From positions 62,001-126,000 of the forward strand of contig NZ_JAKZAM010000005.1 in NCBI RefSeq assembly GCF_022538055.1: DNA of 64,000 bases, written 5' to 3'. The notes beneath the pieces are model-generated. The model was not told where the DNA came from. It searched no databases and worked only from the letters and a program-made list of their open reading frames with translations. A program made the translations under genes and the position numbers. This DNA comes from Cognataquiflexum nitidum. GTDB taxonomy: Bacteria; Bacteroidota; Bacteroidia; Cytophagales; Cyclobacteriaceae. Below, in pieces: positions 8,036 to 17,257 of this stretch (within the stretch, counting starts at the first letter, position 1; each line of letters opens with the position of its first letter).

Positions 8036-9430
8036 CTAATTTCCAAAAAAGCCAATAACCTTCGCTTTTAACCCCGGAATCTGACTCAAGCCCATTCCCC
8101 ATAAATACTCATTGGCAAGTACCGTTTCTACGATTTCCCTGTAGTTTTCTTTTTTCCATACTTTTTCAAAAAACTCCAACACGGCCTGTTCATCTTTCAA
8201 TGGAATCGATTCACCATTGATATCTCCTTTGTAAAACCGGATCAGGTCAGCAAATGACCGGATAAGATTTTCAGGAAATTGCCCAGATCGACTATGGTAT
8301 TCCAAAATTGTAGGTAGGACCCTAACCCTGAACTTGGAGATGGAATTGAGTGAAATGGAGATCAATTCATGACGGATAAACGGATTTCTGAACCTATCCA
8401 AAACTTCAGCGGCAAATTGCTCCAAGTCCTCTTTTGGTAAATCAAGCGTTGGGACGATCTCTTTATAAATGGTGTCTGAGATATATGTTGAGATTATAGG
8501 ATTTTCCATTGCTTCCCCCACAGTCCTGATTCCTTTCAGATATGCTACAGGAACCATCGCTGTATGTGCACCATTTAAGATCCTGACTTTTCGGAGGCGA
8601 TAGGGTTGGAGGTCTTTGACGATGTGTACGTTCAGCCCTGTTTTTTCTGTTTGAAAAATGGACTTCAATGTTTCAGAGCCTTCTATTGCCCAAAAGTGAT
8701 AAGGCTCGGCAACTACTGCCAAATGATCCACAAAGCCTGTTTTCTTCTCAAACTCTTCAAAATTCTCTTTAGGAAATCCCGGGACAATCCGGTCTACAAG
8801 CGTATTGCAGAAGGTGCAGGTTTTATCTAGCCAAGCAAGGAATTCCTGAGGGAAATTCCACTTTGCCGCATACCTCATCACACATTCTTTGAGTTGGTCC
8901 CCGTTATTTTCAATGAGTTCGCAGGGGAGTATTGTCAGACCCTTTGTTTCATTTCCTTCAAAAAATGTGAACCGCTTATATAGCAATGCTGTCAACTTAC
9001 CGGGAAATGATGCCGGCACTTTTTTGGGATAGGTGTCTTTTTCATCGAAAACTATACCCGCTTCGGTGGTATTGGAAATGATAAATTGCAAATCAGTGTT
9101 TTTGGCCAAATCCAAATAGAAACCATAATCAAGGTTCGGATTGCTTACTCCATTTATCGAGGTGATCAATTTTTGTTCATCAATGATTTTGCCATTTTGA
9201 AAACCTCTGATCAAAACGTGATAATTGAAGTTTTGCTTCCCAAAACCTGCAGGAATGGATTTTCCATGGCTTTGGATAATATGGATGGAACCATCAAAAT
9301 CTGTTTTTTCATTCAAAATCTCAACCATCCAATCAGCAAATCCACGGAGGAAATTCCCTGTACCAAATTGAAGGACTTTCACAGGTCTAGTTTTCTTTGG
9401 TTTCAAGGAGATTGACTTAGGGTTTGTCAT
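8036..9430 (-). CDS. uxaB: Tagaturonate reductase (altronate oxidoreductase)
   Basis: Reduces D-tagaturonate to D-altronate with NADH, the second step of galacturonate breakdown. The 464-residue protein belongs to the mannitol-dehydrogenase/UxaB family. It has an N-terminal nucleotide-binding stretch VLQFGTGNFLRGF (about 19-31) and the conserved KVRILNGAHT (281-290), whose Lys, Asn and His belong to the catalytic site of polyol dehydrogenases. Altronate dehydratase (14420-16075) and kdgK/kdgA nearby support UxaB over mannitol or fructuronate enzymes. Uronate isomerase (uxaC), which would make its substrate, is not in the window. Its upstream gap holds a large inverted repeat at 9557-9691. Confidence 0.88.
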   Translation of the reverse strand: MTNPKSISLKPKKTRPVKVLQFGTGNFLRGFADWMVEILNEKTDFDGSIHIIQSHGKSIPAGFGKQNFNYHVLIRGFQNGKIIDEQKLITSINGVSNPNLDYGFYLDLAKNTDLQFIISNTTEAGIVFDEKDTYPKKVPASFPGKLTALLYKRFTFFEGNETKGLTILPCELIENNGDQLKECVMRYAAKWNFPQEFLAWLDKTCTFCNTLVDRIVPGFPKENFEEFEKKTGFVDHLAVVAEPYHFWAIEGSETLKSIFQTEKTGLNVHIVKDLQPYRLRKVRILNGAHTAMVPVAYLKGIRTVGEAMENPIISTYISDTIYKEIVPTLDLPKEDLEQFAAEVLDRFRNPFIRHELISISLNSISKFRVRVLPTILEYHSRSGQFPENLIRSFADLIRFYKGDINGESIPLKDEQAVLEFFEKVWKKENYREIVETVLANEYLWGMGLSQIPGLKAKVIGFFGN

Positions 9431-9556
9431 GACAGGATTGAAATTATAATTGAAGATTTTTTGCAGGAATGTCCATAGTTAAAGAATCTTCATATATGTT
9501 TTGCAATATTAAAATTTCAAAAAGCAGGTTCCTTAATTTTGGATGGTGTATTTAAG

Positions 9557-9691
9557 AATCAATGTCATTTAGTTAGGGGATTCGATAAACTTTTCCAAAG
9601 TTTGGAATGGTTGGTTTAAGATTTTCATGGTCTGTTACTCGCTTTGGAAAAGCTTTTTATGACGCAAAAGCTTATCTAATCGACATTGATT
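9557..9691. repeat. 135-bp nested inverted-repeat structure upstream of uxaB
   Basis: Outer arms AATCAATGTC (9557-9566) and GACATTGATT (9682-9691) are exact reverse complements. Inner arms CTTTTCCAAAG (9590-9600) and CTTTGGAAAAG (9642-9652) are too. Between the arms the two sides match only partly. The left side contains ATTCGATAA and the right contains TAATCGAC, both similar to the proposed LacI site core. The rest of the gap 9431-9800 shows no gene. Confidence 0.55.
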
Positions 9692-9800
9692 TGATAATTA
9701 CAATTAGCCATCACCTTGTCAAAAAATCGATACTCCGATTTTTACATAGTTAGTGGCAAGGAAGAGGATAAATACATTAAAATTAAAAGGGAATATTTGA

Positions 9801-10823
9801 CTATAGTTTTTGAGTTGATTTTCGGATTATCAATTCAGGTTTTAAAATTATTTTATGTGGACCTCCCTCTATTTTTTCATTTTTAATAATCTGAAAAAAT
9901 ATTTCTGCAGTTATCTGACCCATAGAAATACTTTTTTGATCTACACTGGTAATTGGAGGATCTGTAAATGATGTAAAAGGTTCATTTCCAAATCCGGCCA
10001 ACATGACATCCCCAGGTATCTTTAAGCCATTTTCTTTCAAAACTTGCATTGCTCCCATGGCTGCATAATCAGAACTTGAAAAAACAGCATCAAAATAAAC
10101 ACCTTTTTTGATAATGTTGTCTATAGATTTTCTTCCGTCTTCCAATTGTAAATTAGATTCTTCGATGAGTAGAGGGTCAATATTAACTCCATGATCTTTA
10201 AGCGCGTCCTCATATCCCCGGCGTCGATCTTTGTAAATGTTAATTTTTTTTGGACTGGATAGGTGGACAATTCTTTTACATCCCTGTGTAATGAGGTGGC
10301 TGGTTACTTGATAAGCAGCCAAATAATCGTCAATTACTACTTGGCTTACTTCCAATTCATTGGTAATCCTATCAAAAAGTATCAACGGAATCTCTTCATC
10401 AAGGACTTTTTTGAAATGGTCAAAGTTGTCCGTATTTTTTCCAATCGAAGCGATAATGCAATCTACTCTTGCATTTAACAAAGCCTTGACATTTTGTATT
10501 TCTTTGTCATAATCATCATAAGATTGAGATATAATGACTTTATAATCTAGGTTATTGGCTATTTCTTCTATACCTCTCACTACGGATGAAAAAAAATTTC
10601 TATTTGCTGTAGGTACTACAACACCTATCAGCTTGCTTTTTCCACTTCTTAATGCTGAGGCAATGTGATTTGGCTGATATTTGAGAAGTTTTGCCATCTT
10701 AATTACCCGCTTTTTCGTAATTGCAGATATTCTGGGGTGATCCTGCAATGCACGAGAAACAGTCGATGCTGTAATGTTTAGCTTTTTTGCTATATCATGA
10801 ATAGTTACTTTCTCTTTTTTCAT
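9801..10823 (-). CDS. LacI-family transcriptional regulator of the uronate island (proposed)
   Basis: A 340-residue LacI/GalR repressor. The N-terminal helix-turn-helix with hinge (TIHDIAKKLNITASTVSRAL, residues 7-26) is followed by NHIASALRSG, the usual hinge helix with its minor-groove Leu replaced by Ala-Leu context. A periplasmic-binding-like effector domain runs from about 60 to 340 (ending ELIIRKS). It lies between uxaB and the kduD-like gene on the same strand, so uronate catabolism is the likely target and a pathway intermediate the likely effector. Palindrome-like sites with core AATCGATT occur upstream of kduI. A related ATTACCGATTAAA lies at its own start and could serve autoregulation. 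The effector is inferred only. Confidence 0.85.
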   Translation of the reverse strand: MKKEKVTIHDIAKKLNITASTVSRALQDHPRISAITKKRVIKMAKLLKYQPNHIASALRSGKSKLIGVVVPTANRNFFSSVVRGIEEIANNLDYKVIISQSYDDYDKEIQNVKALLNARVDCIIASIGKNTDNFDHFKKVLDEEIPLILFDRITNELEVSQVVIDDYLAAYQVTSHLITQGCKRIVHLSSPKKINIYKDRRRGYEDALKDHGVNIDPLLIEESNLQLEDGRKSIDNIIKKGVYFDAVFSSSDYAAMGAMQVLKENGLKIPGDVMLAGFGNEPFTSFTDPPITSVDQKSISMGQITAEIFFQIIKNEKIEGGPHKIILKPELIIRKSTQKL

Positions 10824-10890
10824 AAATCAGATTACCGATTAAATTCATAGAATGAACAAAAATTAGTCTTTAACCGCTTTGTTCAATCTT

Positions 10891-11676
10891 TCAAGCCGTT
10901 CTTGGTTTTCCAATTGTGGCCAAAATACCTCCGTCAACGTATAGTATCTGCCCATTTACAAAATCACTCGCTTTGGAAGATAGAAAAACTACAGCCCCAA
11001 TGAGGTCATCGGGATCTCCCCATTTTCCGGCCGGAGTACGCTCAATAATGAAGTCATTCATTGGATGTCCATTGAACCTGATGGGAGAGGTCTGTTCTGT
11101 TGCGAAATAGCCGGGCCCGATCCCATTTACTTGGATATTATGTCTAGCCCATTCTGTAGCAAGATTTCTGGTGAGCATTTTAAGGCCTCCTTTTGCTGCT
11201 GCATAGGCAGATAAGGTATCGCGGCCAAGTTCGCTCATCATAGAGCAAATATTAATTATTTTCCCACCCCTTTTAGCCATCATGGATTTTGAAACTGATT
11301 TTGACATGATAAAGGGTGAAACAAGATCTACATCAATTACATTTCGAAAATCAGAAATCTCCATTTCCTCCGCAGGAATTCTTTTAATTATTCCTGCATT
11401 GTTTACAAGGATGTCAATTGAGCCTACTTCAGCTTCTATTTTGGAAATGGCTTCAATTACTCTTTTTTCATCTGTCACATCAAATAAATACCCCTTAGCA
11501 TCGATTCCAAGGGCTGCATATTGCTTCAATGCCTCTTCCATTTTGGAAGGTGTATGGCCGTTGATCACCAATGTGGCACCGTACTGAGCCAATCCCTTAG
11601 CCATCGCCATTCCTAGTCCATGAGTTGCTCCGGTAACTAGGGCAACTTTACCTTTCAAGTCAAACAAGTTTTTCAT
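10891..11676 (-). CDS. kduD: SDR-family 2-deoxy-D-gluconate/5-keto uronate dehydrogenase (KduD/IdnO-like)
   Basis: A 261-residue short-chain dehydrogenase. The NAD(P)-binding TGATHGLG is at 15-22, VNNAGI at about 91-96, and the catalytic Ser145, Tyr158 and Lys162 lie in SMMSELGRDTLSAYAAAKGG. The C-terminal part (ERTPAGKWGDP, FLSSKASDFVNGQILYVDGG) resembles gluconate 5-dehydrogenase IdnO more than E. coli KduD. However, it directly follows kduI (one-base gap), so its likely job is reduction of 2,5-diketo-3-deoxygluconate to 2-keto-3-deoxygluconate. Both enzymes act on the C5 keto group of hexonates. The role comes from context; the family call is firm. Confidence 0.82.
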   Translation of the reverse strand: MKNLFDLKGKVALVTGATHGLGMAMAKGLAQYGATLVINGHTPSKMEEALKQYAALGIDAKGYLFDVTDEKRVIEAISKIEAEVGSIDILVNNAGIIKRIPAEEMEISDFRNVIDVDLVSPFIMSKSVSKSMMAKRGGKIINICSMMSELGRDTLSAYAAAKGGLKMLTRNLATEWARHNIQVNGIGPGYFATEQTSPIRFNGHPMNDFIIERTPAGKWGDPDDLIGAVVFLSSKASDFVNGQILYVDGGILATIGKPRTA

Positions 11677-11677
11677 A

Positions 11678-12517
11678 TTATTTTAAATCAGTTGGAGCGA
11701 CAATATCCATATCACCATAATCAAGGTTTTCTCCGGCCATTCCCCAGATAAAAGTGTAATTTGAAGTTCCGGCTCCAATATGTATCGACCAAGGTGGGGA
11801 GATTACTGCCTCGTTGGATTTAATCCAGATGTGTCTGGTTTCGTCTGTCTGTCCCATATAATGACAAACTGCCTGCCCTTCATTTAAATCAAAATAAAAG
11901 TACGCTTCCATTCTTCTATCATGTGTATGGGCGGGCATGGTATTCCAAACCGAACCGGGCTTTAATTCCGTCATACCCATTTGTAGCTGACAAGTTTGTA
12001 CTGCGGAGTTGACGATCAGCTTATAAATTGTCCTATGGTTGGAGTTTTCCATAGAACCCAAGGTCAATACCTCAGCTAGGTGTTTATCAATTTTTTTTGT
12101 AGGATAAGTCTGGTGAGCCGGGGTAGAATTAAAATATAAATGTGATTTTCCTTCTTTAGAAGGGTGGAAAATTACTGATTTTACACCTTTGCCTATATAT
12201 AGCGCCTCCTTATGGCCCAGAGAAAATATTTCACCATCTACTTCTATCTCTGTAGGGGAGGCAATGTTTATAATTCCTATTTCCCTTCGTTCCAAAAAAT
12301 ATGAACTTTTCAATTGATCAACCGACTCCAATTCCAAAGGAAAATCCCTAGGGCTTATTCCTCCTATAATCATTCGATCATAAAAAGAGTAAACTCCCAT
12401 GATTTGATTTGGCGAAAATAAATTATCAATTAAATATTGGGTTCTCAATTGCTGAGTGTCATAATGTTTTATATCTCCCGGATGAGAGGAATATCTTGTT
12501 TCAATTATAGTGTGCAT
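11678..12517 (-). CDS. kduI: 5-dehydro-4-deoxy-D-glucuronate isomerase
   Basis: Isomerises 4-deoxy-5-threo-hexosulose uronate, the product of unsaturated oligouronides from lyases, to 2,5-diketo-3-deoxygluconate. The cupin-type metal site is visible in MPAHTHDRRMEAYFYF, with two His and a Glu, and a further His in PPWSIHIGAG. I place the start at ATG 12517 (MHTIIETRYSS), giving 279 residues, the family's usual length. An upstream in-frame ATG at 12553 would add 12 atypical residues and run through the proposed operator. It forms a two-gene unit with the kduD-like gene. Confidence 0.93.
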   Translation of the reverse strand: MHTIIETRYSSHPGDIKHYDTQQLRTQYLIDNLFSPNQIMGVYSFYDRMIIGGISPRDFPLELESVDQLKSSYFLERREIGIINIASPTEIEVDGEIFSLGHKEALYIGKGVKSVIFHPSKEGKSHLYFNSTPAHQTYPTKKIDKHLAEVLTLGSMENSNHRTIYKLIVNSAVQTCQLQMGMTELKPGSVWNTMPAHTHDRRMEAYFYFDLNEGQAVCHYMGQTDETRHIWIKSNEAVISPPWSIHIGAGTSNYTFIWGMAGENLDYGDMDIVAPTDLK

Positions 12518-12537
12518 TTGAAAATATTTAAAGTAAT

Positions 12538-12549
12538 GTAATCGATTGC
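12538..12549. promoter_or_regulatory. Proposed LacI-family operator upstream of kduI
   Basis: GTAATCGATTGC contains the perfect 8-bp palindrome AATCGATT with the central CG typical of LacI-family sites. It lies 21 bp upstream of the kduI start, a position suited to repression. A second similar site is about 185 bp further upstream. Confidence 0.5.
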
Positions 12550-12722
12550 GCAATTTAACCCTATTTTGAAATTATAACCAAAATAATCAATACTTTTATT
12601 TGGAGTGTATGAATAGTTATTTACAAATTTTATATCTTATTTAATAAAAATTAATTAAATTATTTAAATAAATTTACAATTAAGCCAAATTATATTTTTA
12701 TTTAAAGTAAGGTAAAAATAGT

Positions 12723-12734
12723 GCAATCGAATGC
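12723..12734. promoter_or_regulatory. Second proposed LacI-family operator
   Basis: GCAATCGAATGC differs from the symmetric GCAATCGATTGC at one base. Together with 12538-12549 it could allow looping by a tetrameric or dimer-pair repressor. Confidence 0.42.
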
Positions 12735-13024
12735 TTTATTAAAGAAAAAACGAGAAGATGTCTTGGTTGCTTTTTCAGCTAATGGCTTGGAAGAAATTTG
12801 ATCAAAACTTCTTTTTCATTTTTATGCAGCCAATGCGTCTTTATAGAAATTATTCAGATAAAAATGGATCCATTTCAACTTACTTTATTGATCCCACCTG
12901 TAGATTTCTTGTTTTGACTTTAAATCGAATTGTCATATTATTGATAGCTGTTGTTTCAACTTCCTTTATTGTGTGATTGAAATAGCTTCAAGTTCTAATT
13001 GTTTTTAACCATAATTTTATAACT

Positions 13025-13312
13025 GTGCCTGCATTTGTTATTGTCGAAGTCAGTATCCATGACCCTGAATTGTATGAATCTTACAAAAAGCTTACTCCCG
13101 GTTCCATACTTCCTTTTGGTGGGAAATTTGTAGTGCGCGGAGCACAAACTGAATCTTTGGAAGGTGACTGGAATCCTGAAAGATTGGTGATCCTAGAATT
13201 CCCTTCCGTCCAAAAAGCAAAGGAATGGTGGAACTCAGAGGAATATACCAAAGCCAAAAATATCAGATACCAGGCTGCCAAATCCAAAATGCTTGTGGTG
13301 GAGAGTTTGTGA
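13025..13312 (+). CDS. DUF1330 domain protein
   Basis: A 95-residue cytoplasmic protein of the DUF1330 family, a small ferredoxin-like alpha-beta barrel found as dimers. Family features are PAFVIVEVSIHDPELYESY at the start and RLVILEFPSVQKAKEWWNSEEY in the middle. No function is established for the family. It starts with GTG at 13025, and no in-frame ATG would give a complete first strand. It is 45 bp upstream of the dlgD/yiaK-like gene on the same strand and may be co-transcribed. Confidence 0.85.
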   Translation: MPAFVIVEVSIHDPELYESYKKLTPGSILPFGGKFVVRGAQTESLEGDWNPERLVILEFPSVQKAKEWWNSEEYTKAKNIRYQAAKSKMLVVESL

Positions 13313-13357
13313 TATCGCTTTTATATTTTTTTTTTAGCTCCTCAAAATCCATCAACC

Positions 13358-14356
13358 ATGCGCGTAGACTACCATGAAGTTATTCAGACTCTTGAAAAAA
13401 TCCTTCTTAAAAATGGGTTTACAGAAGACAGAGCCGTTTTATGCGCTTCTCTTTTTGCCCAAGCAAGCTTGGATGGGGTGGCTTCCCATGGCTTGGACAG
13501 GTTTCCTGTATTTTTGGAAATGATCAGGAAAAAACTGGTCTTCCCTGAACAGGAAGCAAATCTTGTGGACAGCTACGGGGTTTTTGAAAGATGGAACGGA
13601 AACCTCGGTCCAGGTCCGCTCAATGCCCATCAATGCATGGATCGGGCGATCCAACTTTCAAAAGAATTTGGAGTGGGAATCGTAGCGCTACAAAATACAA
13701 ACCATTGGATGCGGGCAGGAAATTATGGTTGGCAGGCCGCTGAATCCGGTTGCATAGGCATCTGCTTTACCAATACCAAACCCAATATGCCAGCTTGGGG
13801 TGGGAGTGAACCCAAGCTTGGCAACAACCCTTTGGTGATCGCCATTCCGCGATCAGGCGGTCATATTGTTTTGGATATGGCCATGTCACAGTTTTCTTAT
13901 GGGAAATTGAAAACCTATCTACGGGAAGGCAAAGAAATGCCTTTTGATGCCGGTTTTGATCCTGATGGAAACCTGACCAAATCCCCCGAAAGCGTCATAG
14001 CCAACGAATTGGCTTTGCCAATAGGATTGTGGAAAGGAGCAGGTTTATCCCTGTTACTTGACATGTTGGCCACCATAATGTCTGGCGGAAAAGCAACTTT
14101 TCAGGTTGGCGAAAGTGGGGAAGAATCCGGCTTGTCGCAGGTTTTTATTTGCCTTGCTGCTGAGAAATTGGGAATAATGGAATGGTCTGATCAAAAATTG
14201 GATCAAATTGTGGGAAACCTGAAAAGCTCTTTGACTTTTGCGGACAAAGAAATCCGTTACCCCGGTGAAAACAATATGAAAACCCGCGAAGAAAACATGC
14301 AAAATGGAGTTCCTGTGGATGAGAATATTTGGAAAAGCATCATTAAAGAACTATAA
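13358..14356 (+). CDS. yiaK: Malate/L-lactate dehydrogenase-superfamily reductase, YiaK/DlgD-like
   Basis: A 332-residue NAD(P)-dependent reductase of the LDH2/MDH2 superfamily, which has an unusual fold unlike Rossmann lactate dehydrogenases. It resembles E. coli 2,3-diketo-L-gulonate reductase along its whole length: SHGLDRFP near residue 45, the catalytic-region NHWMRAGNYGWQAAE (about 120-135), FTNTKPNMPAWG, MSQFSYGKL and GAGLSLLLDMLA. In E. coli yiaK sits with the YiaMNO TRAP transporter, and here TRAP genes lie about 3.6 kb downstream in the same sugar-acid island. A physiological substrate such as a 2-keto or diketo hexonate fits, but the exact compound is not proven. Confidence 0.78.
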   Translation: MRVDYHEVIQTLEKILLKNGFTEDRAVLCASLFAQASLDGVASHGLDRFPVFLEMIRKKLVFPEQEANLVDSYGVFERWNGNLGPGPLNAHQCMDRAIQLSKEFGVGIVALQNTNHWMRAGNYGWQAAESGCIGICFTNTKPNMPAWGGSEPKLGNNPLVIAIPRSGGHIVLDMAMSQFSYGKLKTYLREGKEMPFDAGFDPDGNLTKSPESVIANELALPIGLWKGAGLSLLLDMLATIMSGGKATFQVGESGEESGLSQVFICLAAEKLGIMEWSDQKLDQIVGNLKSSLTFADKEIRYPGENNMKTREENMQNGVPVDENIWKSIIKEL

Positions 14357-14419
14357 CATAGGGAAAGTAGAATGTTTAGGTCAACTTTGAAACCTTCCAA
14401 CTTTTAAAACCTTTTAACT

Positions 14420-16075
14420 TCATAGCGAAACGCCTCTTTTCCAGGGAATGAAATCATCCTGAGCCAATAAGACCGCTTTTGGTTTAACTTCTCCCGAAGC
14501 CACCTTGATGATGGTTTCGAGTATTGCTTCACCCATTTCCGCAATGCTTTTTTCGCCTGAAATGATGCCTCCCGTATCAATATCGATGATGTCAGGCATT
14601 TTATTGGCAAGTTTTGTATTGGTTGCGATCTTGATGACCGGAGCAATTGGATTCCCTGTAGGCGTTCCCAATCCCGTGGTAAACAGTATGACATTGGCCC
14701 CGGAACCTGCCATGGCAGTCGTACTTTCCACATCATTACCGGGAGTGCAGACAAGATTGAGGCCCGGCTTTTGAAAATACTCCGCATAATCGAGCACATC
14801 AGTGACGGGCGAAGTTCCCCCTTTTTTGGCAGCTCCGGCTGATTTTATCGCATCAGTGATCAAACCGTCCTTGATATTGCCCGGCGAGGGATTCATATCA
14901 AAACCCGAACCCACAGCGACAGCGGAAGCTGAATATGCTTTCATCAATGCGGCGAATTTGTCAGCCGACTCATCGGTAGTGCATCGGTTGATCAATTCCT
15001 GTTCCACCCCACACAATTCAGGAAATTCTGAAAGCATGGTCGTTCCTCCCAGAGCGACGATCAAGTCTGAGGCATATCCGACTGCAGGATTCGCTGAAAT
15101 ACCTGAAAATCCATCCGATCCGCCGCATTCCAACCCAACAGTAAGCTTACTGAGCGGTGCAGGTTTTCTTTCCTGTTTGTTGGCTTCAACCATTCCCAAA
15201 AATGTTTTTTTGATGGCTTCTGAAAGAAGTTGCTGCTCGGTCCCTTCCTTTTGCTGTTCCAGAATAATGAGCGGTTTTTTTAATTCCGGATTGATTTTAT
15301 AGAGTTTTTCTTTCAAGATCGAAGGCTGTGCATTCTGACAGCCCAAGCTCAGCACCGTTGCCCCCGCCACGTTAGGATTGTTGATATATCCTGCTAAAAG
15401 TGCGCAAAGGGATTCTGAATCTCTTCTTGTACCGCCACAGCCTCCCTGATGATCCAGGACTTTGATGCCGTCAAGATTTGGAAACAACAATTTGGACTCC
15501 ATTTCCTTCGCTTTCTCTACGTTCAGGTTTACGATTTCATCTTGTTTTCCTTCCTGATGCAGCTTCACCATGTTTTTGACCATTGACTTAAATGGATTTA
15601 TTTTACCATAACCCAAGGCATCATTAAAGGCGTCCTTGATGACTTCTACGTTTCGGTTTTCACAAAAAACCAACGGGATGATCAACCAATAATTTGCTGT
15701 CCCTACCTGACCGTCTTCTCGGTGATAGCCCATAAAAGTCCGGCCGTGAAACCTACTTAAGGAAGGAGGGTTCCATTGGTAATTTTTGGTTTTTTTACCA
15801 AAATTGCCAGCCTCGTGGATAATGTTTTGGGTTGTAATCAGGCTTCCCTCGGGTAAGTCTATCATGGTACGGCCGACGACTGTCCCATACATGTAGATCA
15901 AATCCTCTTTAGCCAAGGGTTCAATGGTAAACTTATGTTTTGCCTGAACCTCCTGACGAAGTTTGATTGTCTTTCCTCCAAAATCTACCGTACTTTCTGA
16001 AGGTAAATCCACCAAAGCGACCAATACATTGTCCTTTTCGTGGATTTGAATAAAAGTGTTTGGTTTGCCAGCCAT
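14420..16075 (-). CDS. uxaA: Altronate dehydratase
   Basis: Dehydrates D-altronate to 2-keto-3-deoxygluconate in the galacturonate pathway, using an iron or manganese centre. The 551-residue protein has the UxaA layout: an N-terminal SAF domain (about 1-100), then the catalytic UxaA domain with DHQGGCGGTRRD, VLSLGCQNAQ, GLECGGSDGFSG and FPELCGVEQEL, which supply conserved cysteines and acidic residues. Galactarate dehydratase is the close alternative, but the nearby uxaB and kdgK favour altronate. It is divergent from kdgK across 105 bp, and a LacI-like site at 16095-16106 lies between them. Confidence 0.9.
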   Translation of the reverse strand: MAGKPNTFIQIHEKDNVLVALVDLPSESTVDFGGKTIKLRQEVQAKHKFTIEPLAKEDLIYMYGTVVGRTMIDLPEGSLITTQNIIHEAGNFGKKTKNYQWNPPSLSRFHGRTFMGYHREDGQVGTANYWLIIPLVFCENRNVEVIKDAFNDALGYGKINPFKSMVKNMVKLHQEGKQDEIVNLNVEKAKEMESKLLFPNLDGIKVLDHQGGCGGTRRDSESLCALLAGYINNPNVAGATVLSLGCQNAQPSILKEKLYKINPELKKPLIILEQQKEGTEQQLLSEAIKKTFLGMVEANKQERKPAPLSKLTVGLECGGSDGFSGISANPAVGYASDLIVALGGTTMLSEFPELCGVEQELINRCTTDESADKFAALMKAYSASAVAVGSGFDMNPSPGNIKDGLITDAIKSAGAAKKGGTSPVTDVLDYAEYFQKPGLNLVCTPGNDVESTTAMAGSGANVILFTTGLGTPTGNPIAPVIKIATNTKLANKMPDIIDIDTGGIISGEKSIAEMGEAILETIIKVASGEVKPKAVLLAQDDFIPWKRGVSL

Positions 16076-16094
16076 GTATTTTTTTATCTAATCT

Positions 16095-16106
16095 GAAATC
16101 GTTTGC
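16095..16106. promoter_or_regulatory. Possible LacI-family operator between uxaA and kdgK
   Basis: GAAATCGTTTGC has a central CG with a GTTTGC right half and an AAATC left half, close to the sites near kduI and to the GCAAACGTTTGC sites in the inositol region. It is in a divergent promoter gap, so it could control both operons. The match is imperfect. Confidence 0.35.
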
Positions 16107-16180
16107 ATTAACTTATATCCTGTATCTCTTGAAAACAAAATTTAAGTGTTTATTTTCATGAAAGATTAGCATTTTAGACA

Positions 16181-17176
16181 ATGGGCAAAAAAATTATTAC
16201 CATAGGCGAAGTAATGATGCGCCTCAGCACTCCGGGACACGAAAGATTCGTTCAGGCAAGTTCTTATGAAGCTGTTTTTGGAGGATCGGAAGCAAATGTT
16301 TCCATCTGTCTCGCCAATTGGGATCAGGAAACTTACCATGTTACCGCTTTTCCCGGACATGATATCGGAAAAGCTGCAACAAGGTATTTGAGGCAGACTG
16401 GAGTCAAGACCGATTTCGTTTATTTTTCTGAGGGAAGGATGGGTTTGTACTTTTTGGAGAACGGTTCCATGCAGCGTTCTTCTAAAATCATCTATGACAG
16501 ATTTGATTCTGCTTTTTCCAATTTTGATGGGAAAGACATCGATTGGGATTTGGTTTTTGACGGGGCGGATTGGTTTCATTGGACAGGAATAACACCCGCA
16601 CTCAGCCAAAATGCAGCAGACATGACGCTGAAGGCACTTAAAGCTGCATATGATAAAGGATTGACAATCAGTGGGGATATCAATTATAGGAGAAACCTTT
16701 GGCAATATGGAAAAGGACCTTTGGACGTGATGCCCGAGCTGATAAGGTATACCCATGTATTGGTAGCAGGGAAATCTGATTTTGAAAACTGTATGGATAT
16801 CGCCCAAGATGATTGGGGTGATGCCTGCTATCAGGCCAAAAAGTATTACCCACAGATCAAATATATTACCAAGACAAAAAGAGAGTCCGTTTCTGCATCC
16901 CATAATCGGCTTAAGGGTGTTTTATGGAACGGCGAGGAAATTCTTTTTTCAAACATTTATGAAATGACTCATATTGTCGATCGGGTGGGAGGGGGTGATG
17001 CCTTTATCGCAGGTTTGATTTATGGGCTATTGCATCTTTCCGATCAGGAAGCCATTGAATTTGCTACGGCTTCCTCCGTCCTGAAACACAGCATTAAGGG
17101 CGATGCCAATTTTGTCTCTCTTGAAGAAGTAAATGATTTGGTCAAAGGAGAAAATATTGGCAAGCTATTGAGGTAA
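16181..17176 (+). CDS. kdgK: 2-keto-3-deoxygluconate kinase
   Basis: Phosphorylates 2-keto-3-deoxygluconate at O6 with ATP, joining the altronate and kduI/kduD branches. The 331-residue PfkB-family kinase has the N-terminal GEVMMRLSTPGHERF, the sugar-binding FGGSEANVS (about 35-43), and the C-terminal anion-hole and catalytic base DRVGGGDAFIAGLIYG (about 266-281). The pair kdgK-kdgA with the uronate genes makes KDG the likely substrate rather than fructose or ribose. It starts the + strand operon kdgK-kdgA-dctPQM. Confidence 0.9.
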   Translation: MGKKIITIGEVMMRLSTPGHERFVQASSYEAVFGGSEANVSICLANWDQETYHVTAFPGHDIGKAATRYLRQTGVKTDFVYFSEGRMGLYFLENGSMQRSSKIIYDRFDSAFSNFDGKDIDWDLVFDGADWFHWTGITPALSQNAADMTLKALKAAYDKGLTISGDINYRRNLWQYGKGPLDVMPELIRYTHVLVAGKSDFENCMDIAQDDWGDACYQAKKYYPQIKYITKTKRESVSASHNRLKGVLWNGEEILFSNIYEMTHIVDRVGGGDAFIAGLIYGLLHLSDQEAIEFATASSVLKHSIKGDANFVSLEEVNDLVKGENIGKLLR

Positions 17177-17257
17177 GGTTTAAGTTCTAAGTCATTCTAT
17201 TCATAACGCTCTCATTTATAGATTTCCAATAACCAATAATCAATAACCATATCAGTA

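Larger units (their letters stand above)
12518..13024. other. Intergenic region upstream of kduI and the DUF1330 gene
   Basis: No supported gene. 12560-12720 is extremely AT-rich. Two LacI-type palindromes (12538-12549 and 12723-12734) are listed separately. Right of these is ordinary AT-rich DNA. Confidence 0.6.

Noticed and set aside
12758-12976. 72-codon + strand frame in the kduI upstream gap
   Set aside because: No recognisable domain, hydrophobic low-complexity composition typical of chance AT-rich frames, no neighbour support.
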